Made by a program: the position numbers and the translations under genes. This document shows positions 19,034 to 26,878 of a DNA stretch of 64,000 bases, one piece after another. Source of the stretch: Bradyrhizobium sp. (GTDB lineage Bacteria; Pseudomonadota; Alphaproteobacteria; Rhizobiales; Xanthobacteraceae); assembly GCF_004799405.1 (NCBI RefSeq), contig NZ_SSMW01000002.1, positions 167,202 through 231,201 of the forward strand. Reading direction: 5' to 3'. Numbering within the stretch: position 1 is the stretch's first letter; every line of letters starts with the position of its first letter. The notes beneath the pieces are model-generated. The model searched no databases. It was given only the letters and a program-made list of their open reading frames with translations, and was not told the origin of the DNA.

Positions 19034-19903
19034 TCACACTTCGTCGATCACACCGTTGCGAAGCACGCCGATGTTCTCGGCCTCGACCTCGATGACATCG
19101 CCGGGCTTGAGATAGCACGGCGGCTCGAACCGCGCGCCGGCGCCCGTCGGCGTTCCCGTGACGATGACGTCGCCGGGCACCAGCGTGGTGAAGGTCGAGA
19201 TGTAGTTGATGAGATAGCGGAAGCCGAATATCAGGCGGCTGGTGCGGTCTTGCTGGCGCAACTCGCCGTTGACATGGGTGGTGAGGCGGATATCGGCAAT
19301 CTGCGCCTCATCAGTATAGGGTACGATCCAGGGTCCGAGACTGCCGGTCGATTCGAAATTCTTGCCCTGGGTGACGTTGAATTTGGCATGCCGGACCCAG
19401 TCGCGGATGGTGCCTTCATTGCACAGCGTGACCGCGGCGATGTGATCGAGTGCGTTGCTTTCGGGGATGTGGCGGCCGGGCTTGCCGATCACCAGGACCA
19501 CTTCGCCCTCATAGTCGAGTTGCGCCGAGGCGCGCGGGCGAACCAGCGGCGTCAGGTGACCGACGAACGAGCGCGGCGTGCGCAGGAACATGCTGGGATA
19601 TTTCGGCGCGTCCTGGCCGTCTTTATATTCGGCATTGCGATCGGGATAGTTGACGCCGATGCAGATGATCTTTTCCGGCGCGGGTATCGGCGGCAGCCAG
19701 GTGATGGCGTCCAGCGCATGGTCCGGCGAACGCCGCGCCGCATCCTCGAACAGTTTCAGCAGCGCGCCGGCGGCGATGGCCTCGCGCAGCGTCGGATAGT
19801 CCTTGCCGAAGCGCGCGGTTAGGTCGACCATCCCGCCGTCGACGACCGCGCCGTATCGGGTGGTTCCGTTGAAGGAGTAGGTAGCAAGGCGCGGAGGAGC
19901 CAT
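19034..19903 (-). CDS. Fumarylacetoacetate hydrolase family protein (possible HpaG role)
   Basis: 289 residues. The FAH C-terminal fold is clear: ICIGVNYPDRNAEY, the metal-site LDYEGEVVLVIGKPGR, FVGHLTPLVRP, and TGTPTGAGARFEPP near the end. The family includes HpaG (5-carboxymethyl-2-oxo-hex-3-ene-1,7-dioate decarboxylase/isomerase), acylpyruvases and 2-keto-3-deoxy-acid dehydratases. No other hpaG candidate lies in the hpa operon, so it may fill that step. This is inference from position only. Confidence 0.82.
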   Translation of the reverse strand: MAPPRLATYSFNGTTRYGAVVDGGMVDLTARFGKDYPTLREAIAAGALLKLFEDAARRSPDHALDAITWLPPIPAPEKIICIGVNYPDRNAEYKDGQDAPKYPSMFLRTPRSFVGHLTPLVRPRASAQLDYEGEVVLVIGKPGRHIPESNALDHIAAVTLCNEGTIRDWVRHAKFNVTQGKNFESTGSLGPWIVPYTDEAQIADIRLTTHVNGELRQQDRTSRLIFGFRYLINYISTFTTLVPGDVIVTGTPTGAGARFEPPCYLKPGDVIEVEAENIGVLRNGVIDEV

Positions 19904-19925
19904 TTGATATCCAATTAACCTTGTC

Positions 19926-20660
19926 TCAGCCGGGGTTCATGCCCTTGGCCCTGATTACAGCAGTGGCGGCGGGGCTGGTCAGAAAATCGATGAACGCTTT
20001 GGCGGCATCCGCCTGTTGGCTGTCCGTGGCGACGGCGGCGGCAAAAACCAGTTCCTGCTGCAATTCGCCGGGGAATGAACCGGCGAGTTCGACGCCCGGC
20101 GCCATCAGCACATTGACCAGAAACACCCCAAGCTCGGCATCGCCTTTAGCGACAGCTTCCGCAATCGCCGTGGTCGAGGTCTGCGCCCTGGTCTTGGCCT
20201 TCATCGCCTCGCCGATGCCGAGACGGTCGAACACGCTGGAAACATAAGCGCCGGCGGCGCTGGCCGGCAGGTAGGCGATGGACCTGGCGTCGAGCAGTGT
20301 CCTTTTTAGCGCATCCGGCGTGCTGACATCGGGCTTGGACGCGCCCGCGCGCACCGCGACCCCATACCCGACGCGCGCGATGTTGACGGTGGGGCCGAAG
20401 CGGGCCCTGGCGGCGGCGTCCCTGAAGACATCGATGGGAACCACGCCGAGGTCGAACGGCGCGCTAGTGACCTGCTTGATCAGATTGGGAGTGGAATCGA
20501 AATGGATTGCAAGCTTGTGGCCGGAGCCGCGCTCGAACTGAGGGCCGAGTTCGTTCAACACGCCGGTCATCGAGCCGCCGGCCAATACCTTGAGTTCGGC
20601 GGCGTTCATGCCGGCGACCGATGGCAGTGCAACCGCCAGTCCGAGCAAAAGCATTTTCAT
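19926..20660 (-). CDS. Lone periplasmic substrate-binding protein, ModA/PBP type II-like
   Basis: 244 residues from the ATG at 20660, with a signal peptide MKMLLLGLAVALPSVAG and cleavage near NAAELK. The mature start ELKVLAGGSMTGVLNELGPQFERGSG is typical of ModA-like type II binding proteins. The open frame continues upstream inside the antisense of hpaD, but that part is spurious. No permease or ATPase gene is adjacent. Stand-alone proteins of this type appear in catabolic operons, with unclear roles in binding organic acids or sensing. It lies 14 bases after hpaD, so it is co-transcribed. Confidence 0.82.
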   Translation of the reverse strand: MKMLLLGLAVALPSVAGMNAAELKVLAGGSMTGVLNELGPQFERGSGHKLAIHFDSTPNLIKQVTSAPFDLGVVPIDVFRDAAARARFGPTVNIARVGYGVAVRAGASKPDVSTPDALKRTLLDARSIAYLPASAAGAYVSSVFDRLGIGEAMKAKTRAQTSTTAIAEAVAKGDAELGVFLVNVLMAPGVELAGSFPGELQQELVFAAAVATDSQQADAAKAFIDFLTSPAATAVIRAKGMNPG

Positions 20661-20674
20661 GCGACCCCGCCGCC

Positions 20675-21658
20675 CTAATCCGCGACCGTGACATCGGCGA
20701 CGAACAGCGGATCGCGTATCTTCTGTCCGGGAAACGGCGAGCCCTGCTCGAACCAGGAGCGCGGCGCGGGCGCGCCCCACAGCGTTTGCCGCCGCGGGTC
20801 TTTCAGCGACCAGCGCATCGGCTCGTGATCGTGGTCCAGGGTGAAGTAATCGCTGGTGTAGAGTTCCATGCGATGGCCGTCGGGATCGCGAATATAGAGG
20901 AAGAACGCATTTGAAATGCCGTGACGGCCGGGCCCGCGCTCGATGTTCTTCAAGAATCCGCTCGAGGCCATCACGTCGCACAGATGCAGGATGTTCATCG
21001 CGGTCGGCACCCAATAGGCGAAGTGGTGCAGACGAGGGCCGTTGCCGTTGGTGAGGGCAAAATCATGCACGTTGCCCTTGCGGTGCAACCACGCCGCGGC
21101 GATGCGGCCATTCGGCCCGTCTTCCTCGGCGTATTCGGTCAGCCGGAAACCCAGCCGCGCATAGAAGTCGACGGTGTCCTGCACTTCGGCGGCGAACACG
21201 TTGAAATGGTCGAGCCGCTGCGGATGGCAGCCCTTGTAGAGATCGTAACGGCGGAGCAAATGCGGGCGCTTTTCCATCGAGGCATAGAGTTCGATCTGGA
21301 ATCCAAAGGGATCGGTGAACTGAAGCGTGCGACCCTGGAACGGCTGCTCGGCAAACGCATAGGCGACGCCGTTCTCCGAGAAGAACGTCGCGGCCTTGTC
21401 GAGATCGCCTTCGTTGCCGACCTTGAATCCCAGGCGGTTGCAGGCGGCGGTCGCCGCCTTGCGCAACACCAGCGAGTGGTGCTGGTGCTCCTCGCTGCCG
21501 CGCAGGTATACCGCCCGGTCGTCGCGATCCTCGACGTGAAGGCCGACGGTGTTTTCATAAAACTCGCGGCTGGCATTCAGGTCGACAACGTCCAGCACGG
21601 CGTGGCTGGAGCGGACGATGTTGAAGGGGGGATAGAAGATGTGGGTAGGGACGGGCAT
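20675..21658 (-). CDS. hpaD: 3,4-dihydroxyphenylacetate (homoprotocatechuate) 2,3-dioxygenase
   Basis: 327 residues of two VOC modules, matching the Fe/Mn homoprotocatechuate 2,3-dioxygenase of Brevibacterium/Arthrobacter type. Metal ligands by pattern are His151 (RLDHFN), His212 (LHHFAYW) and Glu265 (RMELYTSDY). His198 (GNVHDF) matches the active-site acid/base His. The spacing from His198 to His212 to Glu265 equals that of the known enzyme. It cleaves homoprotocatechuate next to its ring hydroxyls to give 5-carboxymethyl-2-hydroxymuconate semialdehyde. Upstream, hpaE is separated by a 250-base repeat-filled gap. Confidence 0.9.
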   Translation of the reverse strand: MPVPTHIFYPPFNIVRSSHAVLDVVDLNASREFYENTVGLHVEDRDDRAVYLRGSEEHQHHSLVLRKAATAACNRLGFKVGNEGDLDKAATFFSENGVAYAFAEQPFQGRTLQFTDPFGFQIELYASMEKRPHLLRRYDLYKGCHPQRLDHFNVFAAEVQDTVDFYARLGFRLTEYAEEDGPNGRIAAAWLHRKGNVHDFALTNGNGPRLHHFAYWVPTAMNILHLCDVMASSGFLKNIERGPGRHGISNAFFLYIRDPDGHRMELYTSDYFTLDHDHEPMRWSLKDPRRQTLWGAPAPRSWFEQGSPFPGQKIRDPLFVADVTVAD

Positions 21659-21690
21659 CGGCGTTATCCTAGAGAGTCGGGTTCTTCCTT

Positions 21691-21872
21691 ACCTCTCCCC
21701 TTGTGGGAGAGGTCGGATCGCATCGGCAGATGCGATTCGGGTGAGGGGTTAGGTCTGTCGATGGAGCGTAACCCCTCACCCCAACCCTCTCCCACATCGA
21801 AGTCGGATATATCCGACTTCGACAATTTGAAATGCCCAGCTCGGGTAAACCCGAGTTGGGTGGGAGAGGGAG
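21691..21872. repeat. Dispersed palindromic repeat, copy 4, with a 26-bp perfect palindrome
   Basis: It occupies the hpaE-hpaD gap. The outer ACCTCTCCC..GGGAGAGGT hairpin is followed by ATCGCATC (21717-21724) pairing with GATGCGAT (21729-21736). An inverted unit (CCCCTCACCCC) then leads into a 26-base perfect palindrome at 21797-21822, centred on GGATA/TATCC, and a CTCGGGT/ACCCGAG stem at 21840-21855. Confidence 0.75.
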
Positions 21873-21909
21873 CGCACCATTGTTGTCGATCTAGCTGCGT
21901 TACACATCA

Positions 21910-23457
21910 TCAGATGCCCGGCTCTAGTCCCAGCCGCTGAATCTTGTGCGTCCCCTTGGCGAGCGAGACGTGCTTGGTTTCCATGTAGAAGTCGAACGAA
22001 TAATCGCCGCCGTCGCGGCCGATGCCGGAGGATTTCATGCCGCCGAACGGCGTCGGCAGATGGCGGACGTTTTCGGAATTCAGCCAGATCATGCCGGCCT
22101 CCAGCGCATCGGCCACCCGCAAGGCGCGGCCCATGTCGCAGGTCCAGACGTAGCCGGTCAGGCCGTACTGAACGGAATTGGCGATCTCGATCGCGTCGTT
22201 CTCGTCGCGAAACGGAATGACGGTCAGGAATGGCCCGAACACTTCCTCCTGCGCGACGCGCATCTTGGCATGCGCGCCGGTGACCAGCGTCGGCTGCACA
22301 TAATGCCCGCCGCCGGGGCCGTCATGCGGCTTGCCACCGACGGCGATCACCGCGCCGTCGTTCCGCGCCACGTCGAAATAGGCGCAGACTTTCTCCAGGT
22401 GCCGCTGGTGGATCAGCGGCCCGATTTCGGTTGCGGGATCGAGCGGGTGCCCGACCTTCAATGCCCTCACGCGCGCGGTGAGCCTTTCGATGAATTTGTC
22501 GGCGATGTTCTGCTGGATCAAAAGCCGGCTCGATGAGGTGCAGCGCTCGCCGTTGAGCGAGTAGATCATGAACACGACCGCATCGAGCGCGCGGTCGAGA
22601 TCGGCGTCGTCGAACACAATCACGGGATTTTTGCCGCCGAGCTCGAAATGCACGCGCTTCAGGCTCGGCGCGCCCTGCGCCATGATCGCCGCTCCCGTCG
22701 CGGTTTCGCCGACGAACGCAATCGCCTTGATCGCGCGATGCTCGGTGAGCGCCTTGCCGGCCTCTTCGCCGATGCCGTGCACGGTGTTGAGCACGCCATC
22801 GGGAACGCCGGCCTGCTTGACAAGTTTCGCCAGCAGGTCGGCCGTCACCGGCGACCATTCCGCAGGCTTGTGCACGACGGTGCAGCCGGCAGCCAGCGCC
22901 GGCGCGATCTTCCAGGTCGAGAGCATGAACGGCGTATTCCATGGCGTAATCACGCCCACGGGGCCGATCGGCACCCGCGTCGAGATATTCCAGTGCTCGT
23001 TGTCGGGCATATTGAGGCCGTCGCGGGCCTCGGCGCATTTGTCGGCGAAGAAGCGAAAATTCTCCGCGGCCCGGACCGCGGCCTTGGCCATGAAACGATG
23101 GGCCTGGCCGGTGTCGATGCATTCGAGCACGGCGATATCGTCGGCGCGGTCTTCAATGGCGTCGGCCACGCGATGCAGCAGCTTCTTTCGCATCGCCGCC
23201 GGCATGTCGCGCCAGGCTTTGAACGCCTGCGCCGCAGCCGTTGCGGCGCGATCGATATCCTCGGGTGAGCCGCGCGCGACCGTTGCCAGCACCGCGTTAT
23301 CGATCGGCGATTTCGTCTCGAACGTGGCACCCGAGATCGACGGCACGATCTTGCCGTCGATGAGGTGTCCGATGCCGTCGGCTTTCAGCCTGGCCAATAG
23401 CGGCGCGGTGCGGTCGCGATTGGCGGCGAATACGTCCTTCGGCGTGACCTTATCCAT
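21910..23457 (-). CDS. hpaE: 5-carboxymethyl-2-hydroxymuconate semialdehyde dehydrogenase
   Basis: 515 residues of the aldehyde dehydrogenase superfamily. The catalytic Glu lies in FELGGKNPVIVFDDADLD and the catalytic Cys in NGERCTSSSRL. The NAD-binding GETATG and the C-terminal PFGGMKSSGIGRDGG are also present. The NGERCTSSSR form and gene neighbours (hpaF, hpaH, hpaD) identify it as HpaE, which oxidises the ring-cleavage aldehyde to 5-carboxymethyl-2-hydroxymuconate. Its start overlaps the end of hpaF by 8 bases. Confidence 0.92.
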   Translation of the reverse strand: MDKVTPKDVFAANRDRTAPLLARLKADGIGHLIDGKIVPSISGATFETKSPIDNAVLATVARGSPEDIDRAATAAAQAFKAWRDMPAAMRKKLLHRVADAIEDRADDIAVLECIDTGQAHRFMAKAAVRAAENFRFFADKCAEARDGLNMPDNEHWNISTRVPIGPVGVITPWNTPFMLSTWKIAPALAAGCTVVHKPAEWSPVTADLLAKLVKQAGVPDGVLNTVHGIGEEAGKALTEHRAIKAIAFVGETATGAAIMAQGAPSLKRVHFELGGKNPVIVFDDADLDRALDAVVFMIYSLNGERCTSSSRLLIQQNIADKFIERLTARVRALKVGHPLDPATEIGPLIHQRHLEKVCAYFDVARNDGAVIAVGGKPHDGPGGGHYVQPTLVTGAHAKMRVAQEEVFGPFLTVIPFRDENDAIEIANSVQYGLTGYVWTCDMGRALRVADALEAGMIWLNSENVRHLPTPFGGMKSSGIGRDGGDYSFDFYMETKHVSLAKGTHKIQRLGLEPGI

Positions 23458-23863
23458 GTGCCGGCTCCACTTTCGCGGCCTCCGCCTTCAGGGCTTCATG
23501 GATGTTGTTGCGCTTCCAGCTGGTTTCCTTGTCGTTGATCTGCATGTCGAACGACAGCGCGAACTTGGCTTTAGCGAAGACCGAGTCGAGATAGCTGGCG
23601 AGCGCATGGAAGACGTGCTCGCCCGCCTTCTTCCGGGTGGCGAGATCGCGGCCTTCGCCGAGGCGCAGCACCATGTCGAGAAACGCAAAATGCTTGCTGC
23701 CGTCGGCGATGGCGTAGTGCTCGCACCTGATGGCACGGACCCGGGTGCCGCCTATGGGAAAGATTCCGGTCTCGATCGCGGCTTTGCGGACCACCTCGAC
23801 GACCTTGCCCATGTCGACCAGCGCGTCCAGATTGGCGGAATATTCGAGGGTGAAATGCGGCAT
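23450..23863 (-). CDS. hpaF: 5-carboxymethyl-2-hydroxymuconate delta-isomerase
   Basis: 137 residues, slightly longer than E. coli CHMI. It starts MPHFTLEYSANL, so after Met removal Pro1 is the catalytic base, as in the tautomerase superfamily. RVRAIRCEHYAIADGS and FLDMVLRLGEGRD match the family. It isomerises the dehydrogenase product before decarboxylation. It is tightly coupled to hpaE (overlap) and lies 34 bases after hpaH. Confidence 0.9.
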   Translation of the reverse strand: MPHFTLEYSANLDALVDMGKVVEVVRKAAIETGIFPIGGTRVRAIRCEHYAIADGSKHFAFLDMVLRLGEGRDLATRKKAGEHVFHALASYLDSVFAKAKFALSFDMQINDKETSWKRNNIHEALKAEAAKVEPAHG

Positions 23864-23897
23864 GTCTGTTCACTCCAACAACTGTTTTTCGAAGGCC

Positions 23898-24704
23898 TCA
23901 ACCGAAGTAGCAGCTCACCGTGCCATAGGGGCCATAGTCGGCCTGAATCGTGTCGCCCTTGCGGGCCTCGATCGGGCGAATGAACGACCCCGACAGCACC
24001 ACCTGGCCGGGTTCTAGTGCCAGCCCCAGGGGAGCGATCTTGTTGACCAGCCACGCCATGCTGGTGGCGGGGTGATTGAGCACGCCGGCGGCAAGCCCGG
24101 TTTCTTCCAACTGACCGTTACGATAGCACAGCGCGCCGATCCAGCGCAGATCGGCCTGTAAGGGGCGGATCGGCCGGCCGCCCAGCACGATGCCGGCATT
24201 GGCCGCGTTGTCGGCGATGGTATCGAAGATCTTCCGGGTCGATTTAGTGGCGGGGTCGACCCGCTCGATCCGCGTGTCCAGGATTTCCAGCGCGGGAACC
24301 ACGAAATCGGTGGCGTTGAGCACGTCGAACAAGGTGCAGCCGGGGCCGCCCAGCCGCTGCTTCATGATGAACGCGAGCTCCGCCTCGACCCGGGTGCCGA
24401 TGAAGCGGTCCGTCGGCACAACGCCGCCATCGGCAAAGAACATGTCGTCGAGCAGCACGCCGGAGTCGGGCTCGTCGATACCAAGCGCGCTCTGCATCGC
24501 CTTCGAGGTGAGGCCGATCTTGTGTCCTTTGATGGTGCGGCCCTCGGCCAGCTTGATCTCGATCCACGCCTGCTGGATGGCGTAGGCGTCTTCGATGGTG
24601 ATCGAGGGATGATCCAGCGAAATCTGCCGGACCTGCTTGCGCGTCTTCTCCGCCTGATTCAGCCGTTCGGCGGCGCGGCGGATATCGTCGTTGGTGAGGG
24701 CCAT
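23898..24704 (-). CDS. hpaH: 2-oxo-hept-4-ene-1,7-dioate hydratase
   Basis: 268 residues, the family length. KGHKIGLTSKAMQ, then EAELAFIMKQ (metal-binding Glu residues) and GLVxxPATSMAWLVNK-type blocks, with SGSFIRPIEARKGDT at the end, match HpaH/MhpD hydratases. It adds water to the C4 double bond to give the aldolase substrate. It is the first gene of the leftward hpa operon, and the HpaR-side palindrome is 53 bases upstream of its ATG. Confidence 0.92.
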   Translation of the reverse strand: MALTNDDIRRAAERLNQAEKTRKQVRQISLDHPSITIEDAYAIQQAWIEIKLAEGRTIKGHKIGLTSKAMQSALGIDEPDSGVLLDDMFFADGGVVPTDRFIGTRVEAELAFIMKQRLGGPGCTLFDVLNATDFVVPALEILDTRIERVDPATKSTRKIFDTIADNAANAGIVLGGRPIRPLQADLRWIGALCYRNGQLEETGLAAGVLNHPATSMAWLVNKIAPLGLALEPGQVVLSGSFIRPIEARKGDTIQADYGPYGTVSCYFG

Positions 24705-24756
24705 GCTTACTCAATCGCAACAAACGGATCGGCGAAAAGGGGATGCGGAAATCTGG

Positions 24757-24768
24757 TTAACATGTTAA
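24757..24768. promoter_or_regulatory. Candidate HpaR operator in the hpaH/hpaR divergent gap
   Basis: TTAACATGTTAA is a perfect 12-base palindrome. It sits 53 bases from the hpaH start and about 68 from hpaR. MarR-type repressors bind such AT-rich palindromes, and E. coli HpaR/HpcR represses its operon from a site in this gap. The assignment is by position and symmetry only. Confidence 0.6.
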
Positions 24769-24835
24769 GTGATGCCGATCAAATCCAATTGCGGCTTGCT
24801 GCAACGCAAAATCATGGGTCTCTGGACGATTGAGG

Positions 24836-25363
24836 ATGACGCGAAAAAAATCACCCAAAAGCGTCGACCCCGCGGATAAGGATAAAATCCGGCGGGTGCC
24901 GATGCGCGAATTCTCCCGCTCGCTGCCGATGTCGCTGTTGCGCGCCCGCGAGGCCGTGATGCGGCATTTCCGTCCGTCGTTGCGCGATCACGGGCTGACC
25001 GAACAGCAATGGCGCATCCTGCGCGCGCTGGCTTCGGTCGACACCATCGAGGTCACCGAACTGGCGCGGGTCGCGTTTCTGCTAGGCCCGAGCCTGTCTC
25101 GTATCCTGCGCGACCTGGAAGCGCGGCATTTGATCGAACGCCGGGTGGCGAAAGCCGACCTGCGCCGCGGCATGGTCTCGATCTCCGCCAGGGGCCTCAA
25201 GCTGATCGAGGCGGTGGCGCCAACCTCGGAGGCGATCTACGCGGCCATGACCCGGCGTTACGGCGCGCACAAGCTCGCCGATCTGCAGGACATGCTGGCC
25301 GCACTGGAAAACAGCCTGTCGGAGTTGCGCGTCGAGGGAAATTCGCAAGCCAACCGCGGCTGA
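24836..25363 (+). CDS. hpaR: MarR-family regulator of homoprotocatechuate degradation
   Basis: 175 residues from the ATG at 24836. A TTG at 24830 and an ATG at 24902 are alternatives, and the last would match the shorter E. coli HpaR better. The core SLPMSLLRAREAVMRHFRP, LTEQQWRILRAL and winged-helix FLLGPSLSRILRDLEARHLIERR aligns with HpaR. The family represses the hpa operon, and aromatic acids relieve repression. Divergent from hpaH, with a palindrome between them. Confidence 0.88.
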   Translation: MTRKKSPKSVDPADKDKIRRVPMREFSRSLPMSLLRAREAVMRHFRPSLRDHGLTEQQWRILRALASVDTIEVTELARVAFLLGPSLSRILRDLEARHLIERRVAKADLRRGMVSISARGLKLIEAVAPTSEAIYAAMTRRYGAHKLADLQDMLAALENSLSELRVEGNSQANRG

Positions 25364-25565
25364 CGACGCAAATTTGCATGATGCCGTGAATGGGCCGCAT
25401 AGCTCCAGTGCTGCTTATTGTTTGAGCAAGGCGGGCGAAGGCGGAAATTGATGCGATATCAATTTACTCTTGCGGCGACACGACGTAGACACCCGGACGG
25501 TTTTTCGCTCAAACTCATGAACTTAAAGAAGGCCAGCGCTGAAGCTGGCTTCACGGGAGGACTGT

Positions 25566-26711
25566 ATGACGCTTACGAGACGCGACTTCACGGCCGGATT
25601 GGCTGTTGGTATTACCGCACCTTATGTGATTGGCAGCGCCCGCGCGCAAGGAGCAACCATCAAGATCGGCATGTGCGTGCCGGTGACTGGCCCCGCCGCT
25701 GAACAGGGTCTTTGGGCTCAGAACGGCGCCAAACTCGCGCTCGCAGCCGTCAACAAGGCTGGCGGCGTGCTCGGCAAGCAGGTCGAACTGGTGATCGAGG
25801 ACGATCAGACCACCAATCCCGGCATCGTGCTGGCGTTCTCGAAGCTCGCCGCGCAGTCCGACATTGTCGGCTTCCTGGGCTCGATCCGCTCCACCCAGGT
25901 GCATGCGATGGCGCCCGACGTGCTCAAGCTCGGCAAGCCCGTGATGATCGGCGGCACCGATCCTGCGCTCACCCACATGGGCAACCAGTGGCTTTTCCGC
26001 TTCCGCCCCAATGACAGCTATTCCGGCCGCGTCATCGCCGACTACGGCGTCAACACGCTCGGCAAGAAGAAGTGGGCGATCGTGCATTCGACCGACGCCT
26101 TCGGCACCGCCGGCGGCAAGGCGCTGGCCTCGGCGTTGGAAAAGCTCGGCACCCCGGCGGTGCTCGATCAGGGCTATGCCAACCAGAGCCAGGATTTCAC
26201 CCCGGTCGTGCTGGCGGTGAAGCAGTCCGGCGCCGACGTGCTCGGCACCTACTTCACCTTCGAGAACGACCTCGGTATTTTCGCCCGGCAATTGCGCCAG
26301 CTCGGCGTCAACATTCCCTGGGTCGGCTCGCCCTCGGTGGTCGCGGTTTCCTCGACCAAGCTCGCAGGCCCCGCTTTGTTCGGCACTTATGGCGTGGCCG
26401 ACTACGCGGAAGACTCCAGCGAAGCCTCGAAGAGCTTCGGCAAGGCCTATCGCGACGCCTACAAGACCGCGCCGGATAACCAGAGCGCCTGGCCGTACGA
26501 TGCCCTGACCATCCTGTCGGCGGCAATCAACAAGGCCGGTTCGACCGATCCGGTGAAAATCCGCGAGGCCATTCTTGCCACCAAAAAATTCGCCGGCGCG
26601 GAAGGCGAATACAACTTCGACCAGAATGGCGACGGCCTGCACGGCTACAACGTCGTGAGAAACGAAAAGGGTACGATCGTCTACGACAAGCATATCGACT
26701 TCAACGATTGA
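25566..26711 (+). CDS. Liv-type ABC importer binding protein (Tat-exported), second system
   Basis: 381 residues, starting at the ATG at 25566 behind GGGAGGA. The N-terminus MTLTRRDFTAGLAVG has the twin-arginine RRDF motif, so it is probably exported folded by Tat, unlike the Sec-type receptor at 6104. The mature part IKIGMCVPVTGPAAEQG is a type I periplasmic binding protein. A 200-base gap separates it from hpaR. Its place next to hpa genes suggests an aromatic acid ligand, but amino acids cannot be excluded. Confidence 0.88.
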   Translation: MTLTRRDFTAGLAVGITAPYVIGSARAQGATIKIGMCVPVTGPAAEQGLWAQNGAKLALAAVNKAGGVLGKQVELVIEDDQTTNPGIVLAFSKLAAQSDIVGFLGSIRSTQVHAMAPDVLKLGKPVMIGGTDPALTHMGNQWLFRFRPNDSYSGRVIADYGVNTLGKKKWAIVHSTDAFGTAGGKALASALEKLGTPAVLDQGYANQSQDFTPVVLAVKQSGADVLGTYFTFENDLGIFARQLRQLGVNIPWVGSPSVVAVSSTKLAGPALFGTYGVADYAEDSSEASKSFGKAYRDAYKTAPDNQSAWPYDALTILSAAINKAGSTDPVKIREAILATKKFAGAEGEYNFDQNGDGLHGYNVVRNEKGTIVYDKHIDFND

Positions 26712-26719
26712 CCGCGTTG

Positions 26720-26748
26720 CCGGCCCTCTCCCGGCGGGAGCGGGCCGG
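26720..26748 (+). terminator. Strong hairpin between binding-protein and permease genes
   Basis: CCGGCCC (26720-26726) pairs with GGGCCGG (26742-26748), with a nested CTCCC/GGGAG stem and GGC loop. It lacks a T-run. It starts 8 bases after the binding-protein stop in a 167-base gap, so partial termination or 3'-end protection is likely. This would give more receptor than membrane subunits, as known for other ABC operons. Confidence 0.5.
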
Positions 26749-26878
26749 CGCGTTTCAAACCCCGGGTTCGCGCAACCGCTTGACGTTTGCGCGAATTTCT
26801 CCGACCGGATATCGGCCTCTCGGCAATACCGGCAATCACCGATAGCCGGCCCACCGATCTCCCGACCGAGCGTTTTTC

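Noticed and set aside
20661..21014. N-terminal extension of the ModA-like binding protein to 362 residues
   Set aside because: The extra part overlaps the end of hpaD, has no family resemblance and would bury the clear signal peptide beginning at 20660.
25368..25377. GCAAATTTGC palindrome after hpaR as a second regulator site
   Set aside because: It is short, lies directly at the hpaR 3' end, and has no matching copy near a start. It was not strong enough to annotate.
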